Of a DNA stretch of 64,000 nucleotides, positions 43,425 through 52,082 are shown in pieces. The position numbers were made by a program, and so were the translations under genes. The stretch's first letter is position 1. Every line of letters starts with the position of its first letter. The notes under the pieces are model-generated. The model did no database searches and was not told the DNA's origin. It was given only the letters and a program-made list of their open reading frames with translations. The DNA is from Lysinibacillus_B sp036662795 (GTDB taxonomy: Bacteria > Bacillota > Bacilli > Bacillales_A > Planococcaceae). Location: positions 62,001 through 126,000 of the forward strand of contig NZ_JBAFWZ010000010.1 in the NCBI RefSeq assembly GCF_036662795.1, in the 5' to 3' direction.

Positions 43425-43734
43425 ATGTCGAATGTATTAAGTAAAAACCCCTCTAGTCTGCTATTTAGTGAAAAGTGATACTAACTTTATGGTTAATTCA
43501 AAGTGTGTTGCTAATAGTTATTTTTATATTTGTACTTATTCAACAATCGGGCCATTTAATTGAATAACACTTATCAATTAAAAATGGGACTTTATGTTAA
43601 TATTGGTGTGAGTTTGTGAAACAATGTACTTAAGCTAATGGGGCAGATTAGTTGTAGAAGAATTTAGTTTCACTAAAATAAAGATTCATTAGCAAACATA
43701 TATTTATTGAGACTCTTTAAAGGAGGATTTGTTA
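43425..43734. other. Non-coding gap with small inverted repeat
   Basis: No gene is seen. TTATTCAA (43537-43544) and TTGAATAA (43560-43567) form an 8-bp inverted repeat around CAATCGGGCC, possibly a decayed intergenic repeat. A perfect AAAGGAGG ends the gap before the next gene. Confidence 0.5.
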
Positions 43735-44241
43735 ATGGATAAAAGTAAATTTATCACAATTGGAATTTTAATTTTTGTAGTTGGATTAACGTTATTTTTT
43801 ATTCCGAAGGCTATTTTTAATTATCAAATAGATAATTTCGGAACAAAACTTACAAATCAAGTTCCAAAATTGTATAGCCAAAATGAAGCTATGGAAAATG
43901 GAGATATTACACCGAGTAATATTACTTCAGAACAACTAGAAAAGATTAACCAATTTATAGAAAATGTAAAAAATAAAAAACCAGATTTTATTAGATTTGT
44001 TCAATTCACATCTAAAGATGAAACTGAAACGGTAATCACTGAATATCAATTTAATGGGAAACTAATTTATTATCGTTATGACAGCACAAGAGATACAAGT
44101 GGACAACACGTTGTAATTAATGAAGATGGAAAACAATCTGCAATTGTGGAAGACTACTGCAAAAAAATTGAAAAGAAAATAAAACCGTGGAAAGGGACAT
44201 TTATTACAAAATGTATTGTTAGTGAATATTTGGAATTTTAA
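43735..44241 (+). CDS. Membrane-anchored DUF4362-like protein
   Basis: A 168-residue protein with one N-terminal hydrophobic segment (residues 7-25, 'ITIGILIFVVGLTLFFIPKAIF') acting as uncleaved anchor, then an extracytoplasmic domain. The part 'NGDITPSN...LEKINQFIENVKNKKPDFIRFVQFT' and the later 'YRYDSTRDTSGQ' resemble DUF4362 proteins of Bacillus, small surface proteins without known function. AAAGGAGG before ATG 43735 is excellent. It is the only clear cargo between the second and third ypwA ends. Confidence 0.65.
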   Translation: MDKSKFITIGILIFVVGLTLFFIPKAIFNYQIDNFGTKLTNQVPKLYSQNEAMENGDITPSNITSEQLEKINQFIENVKNKKPDFIRFVQFTSKDETETVITEYQFNGKLIYYRYDSTRDTSGQHVVINEDGKQSAIVEDYCKKIEKKIKPWKGTFITKCIVSEYLEF

Positions 44242-44355
44242 GATATTGGAAATGGTTATATCCAAAGGAAGATAATATATGTTTCTTCGAACGGGTGCTT
44301 TACTTGAACAATCATTTTTCCTTTTAGAGTAACATATCTTTTTATAAAGGTTTCA

Positions 44356-44445
44356 TTGAAGAAGAGGAAAATTGTTTTTGTTGGCATAGGTTCATTATTA
44401 ATTATTTGTGGAATTAGTAGTTTAAGAGATGATGAAGATAATTAA
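44356..44445 (+). CDS. Possible 29-residue membrane peptide
   Basis: A TTG-started frame after AAAGG: basic KKRK start, a hydrophobic stretch (IVFVGIGSLLIICGI) and an acidic end (RDDEDN). This is the normal inside-positive layout of a single-span peptide. Ribosome-binding site and start are weak, so it may be chance or a remnant. Confidence 0.3.
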   Translation: MKKRKIVFVGIGSLLIICGISSLRDDEDN

Positions 44446-44516
44446 TTTTAAAATGAATAGATTATTCGAATTCTGAGAAAAATAACGTTCCCGAATGAAA
44501 GTTTAGGGGAGACAAT

Positions 44517-44560
44517 AAAACACTTAAAACATCGTTATATTAATGTTTTAAGTGTTTTTT
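44517..44560 (+). terminator. Terminator of the DUF4362 unit
   Basis: AAAACACTTAAAACAT pairs with ATGTTTTAAGTGTTTT and ends in T's; perfect for about 16 pairs, so it could act in both directions. Confidence 0.85.
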
Positions 44561-44601
44561 CTTAATTTCATCCATATACAATTTTTTATGCACAATTCAT
44601 T

Positions 44602-44690
44602 TAAGCTATAGAGGAAATGGTGAAGGCTTAAACACCAAATATTTAGCGGATTATTTAAAAGAAAAGTATACAAAGCTGTATCAACTATAG
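44602..44690 (+). pseudogene. ypwA: Third ypwA 3' end (last ~25 codons)
   Basis: From about GGTGAAGGC the frame encodes the final residues of YpwA up to its stop (GEGLNTKYLADYL and on to LYQL). It is closer to the second than to the first copy. It is followed by a different terminator from copies one and two, perhaps the native downstream sequence of ypwA before any insertion. Confidence 0.88.
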
Positions 44691-44695
44691 TAGAT

Positions 44696-44722
44696 GACGC
44701 TCACATTTTGTGGGCGTCTTTC
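44696..44722 (+). terminator. Terminator after the third ypwA end
   Basis: GACGCTCAC pairs with GTGGGCGTC (one T-G) over ATTTT, followed by TTTCTT. Confidence 0.85.
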
Positions 44723-44953
44723 TTGTTAATTAGAGAATAATTAGGTTTGCATTGTGGATAATCAGGGAAAAGGAATAAACTACTTCTAGGTATTCGAACC
44801 TGCTGCTTTTAGGACTTGTTCTGCGTTTCTGTATATTGCATAACGAGTTGTGATATTCATATACTTAAGTAAGAAACTTTTATACATACTTTATATTTTA
44901 TGGGTATTTTACAGAATATACGTAGTACTTGAAAAATTAGAGGGGGAGATAAA
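44723..44953 (+). other. Non-coding upstream region of the BTAD regulator
   Basis: No gene or clear promoter seen; the sequence is A/T-rich with a short repeat of TATAC/TATAT motifs around 44,880-44,905 and GAGGGGGAG just before the TTG start. The TTGTAACT repeat found before the downstream operon is not present here. Confidence 0.4.
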
Positions 44954-47900
44954 TTGGATATTTTATTTTCTAAAATAGTAGCGCCTAATCCTTCAGTACA
45001 CTATATGCGAAAATCATCAATAATGAAAAAATTAAAGAAAAGTAAAATGTCTACACTTATTTTGCTACATAGTGGTCCAGGATATGGAAAGAGTTCTTCG
45101 CTAGCGCAATATTTTGCAGATGAAAACTTATCATTTAGTTGGTATCAAGTAACTGAAAACGATGATAGTATTGTGCCATTTTTAAAATATTTATATGAAA
45201 GTATTAAAACAATTTATACCGATTTTGAATTGCTAGACTCCTCATGGGATCAAGTGACAACCTATCCCAAAATAGAGCATTTAAATAAATTATTCACATT
45301 GTTTTGTAATGCATTCGCTCAAATTCAACAAGAAATGTTTATTGTCATCGATGATTTTCATGTTGTACATCATGTGTTTCAAATCAATTATGTACTCGAC
45401 CATATGATCAAATTTGCACCACCAAATGTGCATTTTATTATAGCAACTCGGACATATCCTACATGGGAATGTCTACATCATTTGAAAAATAAGCGTTTAC
45501 TGACGATTATTTCGGAAGAAGATTTTGTTTTCACAACTGATGAGATTGGAGTTCTATTTGAGGATTTTTATGAATCAATCTTAACTGAGCATGAAGTGAA
45601 CCGAATTTTTGACATAACAGAAGGTTGGGTAATGGCTGTCATCCTTCTTGCTATTCAAGTTGAAAACCAACGATATCCGTTTGATTTTTCAAAAATTACA
45701 TTGCAAGATTTTGATGAATATTTGTCATATGAGTTATTTCAGCATTTAGATGTAAACTATCAACAATCATTGTTTAAATTCAGTTTATTTGATACATTTT
45801 CTGCTGAAATTATTCAGGATATCTTTGGAGAACATGAAGTTGAGCGACTCGACTATATTTTAAATCATTACGCATTTATACAAACGCTGTCCAACAATAA
45901 GGAGTATCGGTTTCACAGCTTAATGAAACAGTTTTTAGTGCAACAATATGAAAAATTAAATCCACAAGATATTGCGTATATGCATAAAAAAATAGCTATG
46001 TACTATATTGAAAATCAAAATATTATCCAAGCGTTTTATCATATTAGCCAAACAAATGACGAACCATTTATTTGTGAAATGTTCATTCAATATGCCGATT
46101 ACTTTATGCAAGTCGGACATTATAAATGGTTATTAGAACAAATCAAAAAATGTTCATTTGAAATGCGCGAAAAATTTTATCCACTTTACTATATTGAAGG
46201 GGAATGCTTACGGATTGGTGCTTTTTATAAAAAGGCGAGTACTGCATTTAATACATGTATTGAAAAGGCAGCACCTCATCATGACTTACTTTCTATCGTC
46301 CGTTCTAAAGTAGGTCTGGGCAAAATATATGTAGATACTTTGCAGCCCTCTATAGCAAAAGATTATTTACAGGAAGCATTGGCATTATCAGCGAAATGTC
46401 AGATGCCTACAAAAGAATATATTCAGTTGAATCTTCAATACGTAGAAAATTTAGTGAATATTGGACAAGCCTATAAAGGTATTCACTATTGGCAGCAATT
46501 AAATTTAGATAATGATTTATTACATTCTGGAAATATAGATATTCGTATGTATTTAAGACAGGGGGCGTTGCATAAGGCGAAACTTCTTGCTGAGTCAAGG
46601 TTGTTTGAACAGCAAAGCGTAACCGTTGCTCATCGTGAGACGGATGCAATATTGTCATTGATTTATGCAATGATGGGGAATAGAGTGCGTGCTAAGGAAA
46701 GTGCCTTTAGAGGTCTGCAAAACAGTATAGCCACTTATGAAGCATTTAACATAGCCGTTGCCCATATTCGTAACGGTCATGCAGAGCTGCTATTAAATCC
46801 ATATGATTCATCAGAAGCCATTGTTCATTATGAATTAGCGGTACAGCAAATGGAGAAGATACAAGTTAAACGCATCAAGGCGGAGTGTTATGTCGGATTA
46901 GCGATAGCATATGGACGGAAGGGTAACGTAATAGAAGCTAAGGGCTACGCGCTTTCAGGTTTAAAAGTTACTGAAAAGGTGGAAGATCGTTGGGTAACAG
47001 GGTTATTAAAATTAGCCTTACTTATTGTATATGTAGAAAACGAATTGATCTATGAAGCAACACAAATGGCCAAGGAAACACAAATTATTTTTGAAGAAGT
47101 AAAGGATTTTTATTGCCTTATGATCACGTATTTCTGGACGATGCATTTGGCAATGAAGATGAATGATATACAAAAATATAAGAAGTATAAGAGGCTATTT
47201 GAATCGATCTTGAATCAACATGGTTATCATTTCTTTTTAAAAAAAATTACGTTATTTGGTCCAAGGGATTTGGTGGAAAAGCAAAAAGTACTTGATTTTA
47301 ATATGGTAAATTATAAACCTGCTATTTATATAAAGCTTTTTGGGCCAACGTTATTTTCTAGAAATTGGAAAATCGAGCATAAAGTATGGCAACGAGAAAA
47401 AGCAAAGGAGTTATTTATTTACCTTTACTTAAATCGAAATCGTTATTGTTCGAAGGAAGAATTGACGGCTCTGTTATTTCCAAATAGTACAGAAGAAGTG
47501 GCTGTAAGAGATTTTAAAGTTGCGTATAATGCATTACTAAAAGTATTAGAGCCTAATAGAAGTGCAAGGGAAGAACCCTTTTATATTGAACGTAAGCAAT
47601 CCATGTATCGTATTTGTCAAATGCCTTATATTGTGAGTGACATTGAATATTTTGAACAACTCATTTCTTTAGCAAAAAAGAACAATCATCAGTCACTTCA
47701 AAAGCAATGGCTATTAAAGGCATTACAGCAATACACAGGTGATTTATATGAGGATAGTACAAATATTGATTGGATTCAGCAAGAGAGGGAACGGTATAAA
47801 ATACTATATTTAAACACATTACAGCAGCTGGCACAAATTTATTTGGAGGAACAAAATTTTGACCAATGTTTGCAGGCATGTGAAAAAATCGTATTAAAAG

Positions 47901-48073
47901 AGCCTACTTGGGAAGAAGCCTATCGACTTATGATGTGGTGTCATTTCTACTTGGAAAATAAAGTGCAAGTCCAAAGAACGTATGACCGGTGTGAAAGGGT
48001 GCTTTTAGAAGAATGTGATATGGAACCAATGACATCGACAATAGAAATTTTTGAAAAGTTAATAAAAATCTGA
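44954..48073 (+). CDS. Large P-loop/TPR/BTAD transcriptional activator
   Basis: A 1039-residue MalT/SARP-type regulator. The N-terminal STAND ATPase has Walker A 'GPGYGKSS' at residues 41-48 and Walker B 'FIVIDDFHVVH' near 135. Residues about 350-760 are TPR helices that would sense a ligand. At about 790-870 a winged-helix DNA-binding part ('KELFIYLYLNRNRYCSKEELTALLFPN') precedes a bacterial transcriptional activator domain to the end. Start is TTG after GAGGGGGAG. It most likely activates the adjoining transport/catabolic operon, whose promoter has direct repeats with SARP-type 11-bp spacing. Confidence 0.88.
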   Translation: MDILFSKIVAPNPSVHYMRKSSIMKKLKKSKMSTLILLHSGPGYGKSSSLAQYFADENLSFSWYQVTENDDSIVPFLKYLYESIKTIYTDFELLDSSWDQVTTYPKIEHLNKLFTLFCNAFAQIQQEMFIVIDDFHVVHHVFQINYVLDHMIKFAPPNVHFIIATRTYPTWECLHHLKNKRLLTIISEEDFVFTTDEIGVLFEDFYESILTEHEVNRIFDITEGWVMAVILLAIQVENQRYPFDFSKITLQDFDEYLSYELFQHLDVNYQQSLFKFSLFDTFSAEIIQDIFGEHEVERLDYILNHYAFIQTLSNNKEYRFHSLMKQFLVQQYEKLNPQDIAYMHKKIAMYYIENQNIIQAFYHISQTNDEPFICEMFIQYADYFMQVGHYKWLLEQIKKCSFEMREKFYPLYYIEGECLRIGAFYKKASTAFNTCIEKAAPHHDLLSIVRSKVGLGKIYVDTLQPSIAKDYLQEALALSAKCQMPTKEYIQLNLQYVENLVNIGQAYKGIHYWQQLNLDNDLLHSGNIDIRMYLRQGALHKAKLLAESRLFEQQSVTVAHRETDAILSLIYAMMGNRVRAKESAFRGLQNSIATYEAFNIAVAHIRNGHAELLLNPYDSSEAIVHYELAVQQMEKIQVKRIKAECYVGLAIAYGRKGNVIEAKGYALSGLKVTEKVEDRWVTGLLKLALLIVYVENELIYEATQMAKETQIIFEEVKDFYCLMITYFWTMHLAMKMNDIQKYKKYKRLFESILNQHGYHFFLKKITLFGPRDLVEKQKVLDFNMVNYKPAIYIKLFGPTLFSRNWKIEHKVWQREKAKELFIYLYLNRNRYCSKEELTALLFPNSTEEVAVRDFKVAYNALLKVLEPNRSAREEPFYIERKQSMYRICQMPYIVSDIEYFEQLISLAKKNNHQSLQKQWLLKALQQYTGDLYEDSTNIDWIQQERERYKILYLNTLQQLAQIYLEEQNFDQCLQACEKIVLKEPTWEEAYRLMMWCHFYLENKVQVQRTYDRCERVLLEECDMEPMTSTIEIFEKLIKI

Positions 48074-48083
48074 AGGCACTGGA

Positions 48084-48130
48084 GGCTGCCTCTAAATCCA
48101 TGAACAAATGGCTTTAGAGGTGGCCTTTAT
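48084..48130 (+). terminator. Terminator after the BTAD regulator
   Basis: A long stem: GGC-TG-CCTCTAAA and CCAT against ATGG and TTTAGAGG-TG-GCC, with CTTTAT after it. It separates the regulator from the operon it probably controls. Confidence 0.85.
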
Positions 48131-48170
48131 TATAATTTTCTTTTACTTGATAGGACATCTCGGGAGTTTT

Positions 48171-48233
48171 TTGTAACTCATTTGTAACTACAAATAAGTA
48201 AGATGATATCAAGGCGAAATGAAAGCGCTTTAA
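48171..48233 (+). promoter_or_regulatory. Operon promoter: SARP/BTAD-type direct repeats plus cre-like site
   Basis: TTGTAACT occurs at 48171-48178 and again at 48182-48189, exactly 11 bp apart. A -10-like TAAGAT at 48199-48204 follows nine bases later, which is the geometry by which SARP/BTAD activators replace the -35. Downstream, TGAAAGCGCTTTAA at 48220-48233 fits the CcpA cre consensus with one mismatch and would lie just after the transcription start, where it represses. Confidence 0.6.
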
Positions 48234-48255
48234 ATAATGCGGAGGGGGAATAAGA

Positions 48256-49494
48256 ATGAAGAAAGTATGGTCGCTCTTATTTTTATGTTTGTTCATGGTA
48301 GTGTTAGTCGCTTGTTCCGATAATGATAGTGAAAAAAACTCCAATTCAAGTGATAGCAATGAGAGTAAAAATACTTCAGAGGCTGGTGATACGATTAAGC
48401 TTGGAGTACTTGCCTCTTTAACTGGTGCATTAGAATCATATGGCAAACAAACACAGCGCGGTTTTGAGCTTGGTTTAGAATATGCGACAAACGGTACGCT
48501 TGAAGTTGAAGGCAAAAAAATTGAAGTGGTATGGGAAGATACAGAAACGAAACCAGAAGTCGCTGTGCAGAAAGCAACAAAATTATTAGAGGATGACGGT
48601 GTAGATTTTTTAGTTGGTTCTTCTAGTTCTGGCGATACACTCGCTGTATTACCACTTGCGGAAGAATACGAAAAAATTATGATCGTAGAGCCTGCAGTAG
48701 CAGATAGTATTACAGGTTCAGAGTTTAATCAGTATATTTTCCGTACGGCTCGTAATTCTTCTCAAGATGCATATGCAGCTGCTGCGGCAATTTCAGGTGA
48801 AGGCGTGAAAATTGCTACTTTTGCACCTGATTACTCATTTGGATGGGATGGTGTATCGGCATTCAAAACAGCTGCTGAAAAACTTGGTGCTGAAATTGTA
48901 TTAGAAGAATTTGCTGATCCCGCTGCTACTGACTTTACATCAAATATCCAAAAAATTATTGATGCAAAACCTGATTACTTATTCGTTGTGTGGGCGGGTG
49001 CAAATTCACCATGGCAACAAATTTCAGATATGAAGGTACAAGATAAAGGCATTAAAATATCGACAGGTGCTCCAGATATTATTGCATTAAAAATGATGGG
49101 ATCATTAGTTGGTATGGAAGGGTTTAGTGTGTATTATCATACACTTCCTAATAATGAAATAAATAATTGGTTAGTAGAAGAACATAAAAAACGCTATAAC
49201 AATGAAGTACCTGATTTATTTACACCGGGAGGCTTTTCAGCAGCTGTAGCTATTGTAGAGGCTTTAAAGCAATCGGGTGGAGATGCAGATGGCAATACGT
49301 TAATTCCTATAATGGAAGGGATGTCCTTTGAAACACCAAAGGGCACGATGACTTTCCGTAAAGAAGACCACCAAGCATTACAAACAATGTATTCAGTCAA
49401 GCTAGAGAAGGTAGAAGGCGTTGATTATCCAGTACCTGTTTTGATTCGTGAGCTTTCTCCAGAAGAAACAGAACCCCCAATTATGAATAAATAG
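48256..49494 (+). CDS. ABC transporter substrate-binding lipoprotein (LivJ/amide-type)
   Basis: A 412-residue periplasmic-binding-type receptor. A signal peptide ends in a lipobox (VVLVAC, Cys near residue 21), then a Ser/Asn/Glu linker and a Peripla_BP_6 fold beginning 'TIKLGVLASLTGALESYGKQTQRGFELGLEYA'. The family binds branched amino acids, amides, urea or small aromatic and carboxylic acids. The ligand here is unknown; the catabolic neighbours argue for an acid rather than an amino acid. AGAGGGGG precedes ATG. First gene of the operon. Confidence 0.88.
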   Translation: MKKVWSLLFLCLFMVVLVACSDNDSEKNSNSSDSNESKNTSEAGDTIKLGVLASLTGALESYGKQTQRGFELGLEYATNGTLEVEGKKIEVVWEDTETKPEVAVQKATKLLEDDGVDFLVGSSSSGDTLAVLPLAEEYEKIMIVEPAVADSITGSEFNQYIFRTARNSSQDAYAAAAAISGEGVKIATFAPDYSFGWDGVSAFKTAAEKLGAEIVLEEFADPAATDFTSNIQKIIDAKPDYLFVVWAGANSPWQQISDMKVQDKGIKISTGAPDIIALKMMGSLVGMEGFSVYYHTLPNNEINNWLVEEHKKRYNNEVPDLFTPGGFSAAVAIVEALKQSGGDADGNTLIPIMEGMSFETPKGTMTFRKEDHQALQTMYSVKLEKVEGVDYPVPVLIRELSPEETEPPIMNK

Positions 49495-49504
49495 ATGAAG
49501 TAGA

Positions 49505-49526
49505 CAGACCGCAAATTAGCGGTCTG
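49505..49526 (+). terminator. Hairpin between receptor and ABC genes (attenuator-like)
   Basis: CAGACCGC pairs perfectly with GCGGTCTG on AAATTA. No clean T-run follows, so it probably trims expression and stabilises the receptor mRNA. The next ~210 bases hold no gene. Confidence 0.6.
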
Positions 49527-49746
49527 ACTCTCTTATCCTTTTTAAATATTGGGTTGATGAGGTAGAAGCTATTAAATTTTAAGAAAATTGTTTCTTTCCA
49601 CATATAATAAATCCTTTTTAGAACAAGGTGCCAAGCTATAGAAACGGAAGCTAAGTGACCTTTATTTATAAAATAAATTGAGTATTTTGCTTTTTTTCGA
49701 GTAATGAATAGCAACATTAAGACGGTTAGATTTAAGGAGGAGGAAA

Positions 49747-50520
49747 ATGGAGTCCATAATAAAAACATCTCATTTAGGTATACAGTTTGGAGGGCATAAG
49801 GCTGTTGACGATGTGACGATTGACATTCCTGAAAAGCATTTTAAATCTATTATTGGACCAAATGGTGCTGGTAAAACAACATTTTTTAATTTGATTAGCG
49901 GTGAGCTACGAGCAACTACCGGTGAAGTATATTACAAAAACCAAAACATTTCCAAGCTTTCACCAGTGGAAAGAACCAGGTTAGGGCTCGGGCGTTCTTT
50001 TCAAATTACAAATGTATTTCCTAATTTAACCGTATTGGAAAATGTGAGGTTAGCGGTTCAATCAAGAGAAAAGGTACGGTTTCATATATTTAAACATTTT
50101 ACCTCCTATAAAAAAATGATAGAAGATGCAACAAGCATTCTCGATCAGGTCATGCTGGCAAATAAGTTACATATGCCCGCAAGTCAATTATCACATGGTG
50201 AAAAGAGAAAGCTAGAAATTGCCATGCTATTAGCTTTAGATACGGAAGTGCTGTTATTAGATGAGCCAACTGCAGGTATGTCATTAGAGGAAGTGCCAGC
50301 GATATTAGATGTGATTCGCACGATTAAGCAAAGTGGTGAAAAAACGATTCTATTAATAGAACATAAGATGGATATGATTTTAGACTTATCGGATTCCATT
50401 ATGGTGCTATTTAATGGACGCTTACTAGCAGATGGAACACCGCAGGAAATTATGAATAATGAAACAGTCCAAAATGCGTATTTAGGAGGGCTCTACGATG
50501 AACAGCTTACTTCGTCTTGA
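49747..50520 (+). CDS. ABC transporter ATP-binding protein (LivG-type)
   Basis: A 257-residue ATPase: Walker A 'GPNGAGKTT' at 38-46, signature 'LSHGEKRKLEIA', Walker B 'VLLLDEPTAGMS', and the LivG-type C-terminal extension. It pairs with the LivF-type subunit to drive import. Signature here is LSHGE. AAGGAGGAGG precedes ATG. It overlaps the next gene by 23 bases. Confidence 0.92.
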   Translation: MESIIKTSHLGIQFGGHKAVDDVTIDIPEKHFKSIIGPNGAGKTTFFNLISGELRATTGEVYYKNQNISKLSPVERTRLGLGRSFQITNVFPNLTVLENVRLAVQSREKVRFHIFKHFTSYKKMIEDATSILDQVMLANKLHMPASQLSHGEKRKLEIAMLLALDTEVLLLDEPTAGMSLEEVPAILDVIRTIKQSGEKTILLIEHKMDMILDLSDSIMVLFNGRLLADGTPQEIMNNETVQNAYLGGLYDEQLTSS

Positions 50521-51205
50521 AAATGTACACACACATATTGGGCAATATCATATTTTGCAAGGGATCAATCTTCAAATTATAGCGAATGAAGTAAATGTGC
50601 TGTTAGGACGAAATGGTGCAGGCAAAACAACTACACTCAAAACCATTATGGGCTTAACACCAGCCTCCAAAGGGACTATTCATTTCCATGAATCAAATAT
50701 TACCAAAAAAAAGACGTTTGAAATTGCCAATATGGGCATCGGCTATGTACCTGAAGATCAAGGGATTTTTAGCGACTTAACCGTAGAGGAAAATTTGCGT
50801 GTTGCGATGCGAAAGGAAAATGACAAAACACTCCAAAAGCAAGACTATGTACTTGAACTTTTTCCGGATTTAAAAAAATTTTGGAAAAAGGCTGGAGGTA
50901 AACTTTCTGGTGGGCAAAAACAAATGCTAGCGATGGCGCGTGCTTTTGTAAATGATAGTGAAATGCTGCTAATTGATGAACCTTCAAAAGGATTAGCACC
51001 GATTGTCGTAGAGAAAGTAATGGAAGCTATAAATGAAATGAAGAAATCGACAACGATTGTTCTTGTTGAACAAAATTTTTTAATGGCAAGCGGAATCGGT
51101 GATTATTACACGATTATAGACGATGGTGAGACAGTTCAATCTGGAGAGATGAAGGAGTTAATTGAGGATGAGCAATTAAAACGAAAATACTTAGGTATTG
51201 GCTAG
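50498..51205 (+). CDS. ABC transporter ATP-binding protein (LivF-type)
   Basis: A 235-residue ATPase: Walker A 'GRNGAGKTT' near residue 37-45, signature 'LSGGQKQMLAMARA', Walker B 'MLLIDEPSKGLAP'. 'DEPSKGLAP' is the LivF-type form. It is the second ATPase of the heteromeric importer. Confidence 0.93.
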   Translation: MNSLLRLENVHTHIGQYHILQGINLQIIANEVNVLLGRNGAGKTTTLKTIMGLTPASKGTIHFHESNITKKKTFEIANMGIGYVPEDQGIFSDLTVEENLRVAMRKENDKTLQKQDYVLELFPDLKKFWKKAGGKLSGGQKQMLAMARAFVNDSEMLLIDEPSKGLAPIVVEKVMEAINEMKKSTTIVLVEQNFLMASGIGDYYTIIDDGETVQSGEMKELIEDEQLKRKYLGIG

Positions 51206-51217
51206 GGGGGATGGAAA

Positions 51218-52081
51218 ATGGAGCTAATCATTAGCTTAATTATTAATGGTCTAGCCACAGGGATGTTAATCTTCTTGTTAGCTGCTGGGGTAACTTTAAT
51301 TTTTGGTCTAATGGATGTACTTAACTTCGCACACGGTGGCTTATTCGTTTGGGGAGCTTACACGGGCATATTTGCTTATGTAGCTACAGATAGCTTTATT
51401 ATCGGAATAGTGATAGCACTCTTAACAGGTGCGGTACTGGGACTGATTACGGAAAAATTGATTATCACACCCGTATATGGAAATCACATTCAACAAATTT
51501 TAATTACACTAGGACTAATGATTGTTTTATCCGAAAGTATAAAGGTAGTATTTGGCCCTAATGGAATCCCTGTTAGTGTACCGCCATTGCTAGCAGGTAG
51601 CTGGGAAGTAGGCAATATTATCATTATTAAATATCGTATTTTCATTATCGTAATTGGCTTTATTATTTACGGTATATTCCATTATATTTTGACAAAAACA
51701 AAGATCGGTTTAATTGTCCGAGCGGGCGTTATGAATAAGGAAATGGTGCAGGCATTAGGAATCAATATTAAACGCGTATTTTTATATGTTTTTATGGTAG
51801 GTGCAGCACTGGCGGCACTTGGCGGAGTGTTAATGGCGCCATATTCCGGTGTTATTTATGCGGAAATGGGTATGGAATATGCGATTTTAGGCTTTATCGT
51901 TGTGGTAATCGGCGGCATGGGCAGTTATTCAGGTACATTATTAGCGGCGATTTTAGTTGGTTTGGCAGGCAGTTTTATGGCCTATTATGTGCCGTATTTA
52001 TCGCTAGCAGTCAATATGATTATTATGGTTATTGTGCTTGTTTTCCGTCCTCAAGGCTTATTTACGGTAGCGAAGGGGTGA
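51218..52081 (+). CDS. ABC transporter permease (LivH-type)
   Basis: A 287-residue membrane protein with about eight hydrophobic segments and the LivH hallmark 'FGLMDVLNFAHGGLFVWGAY' close to the N-terminus, plus 'VVVIGGMGSYSGTLLAAILVG' near the end. It pairs with the LivM-type permease two bases downstream. Confidence 0.93.
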   Translation: MELIISLIINGLATGMLIFLLAAGVTLIFGLMDVLNFAHGGLFVWGAYTGIFAYVATDSFIIGIVIALLTGAVLGLITEKLIITPVYGNHIQQILITLGLMIVLSESIKVVFGPNGIPVSVPPLLAGSWEVGNIIIIKYRIFIIVIGFIIYGIFHYILTKTKIGLIVRAGVMNKEMVQALGINIKRVFLYVFMVGAALAALGGVLMAPYSGVIYAEMGMEYAILGFIVVVIGGMGSYSGTLLAAILVGLAGSFMAYYVPYLSLAVNMIIMVIVLVFRPQGLFTVAKG

Positions 52082-52082
52082 G

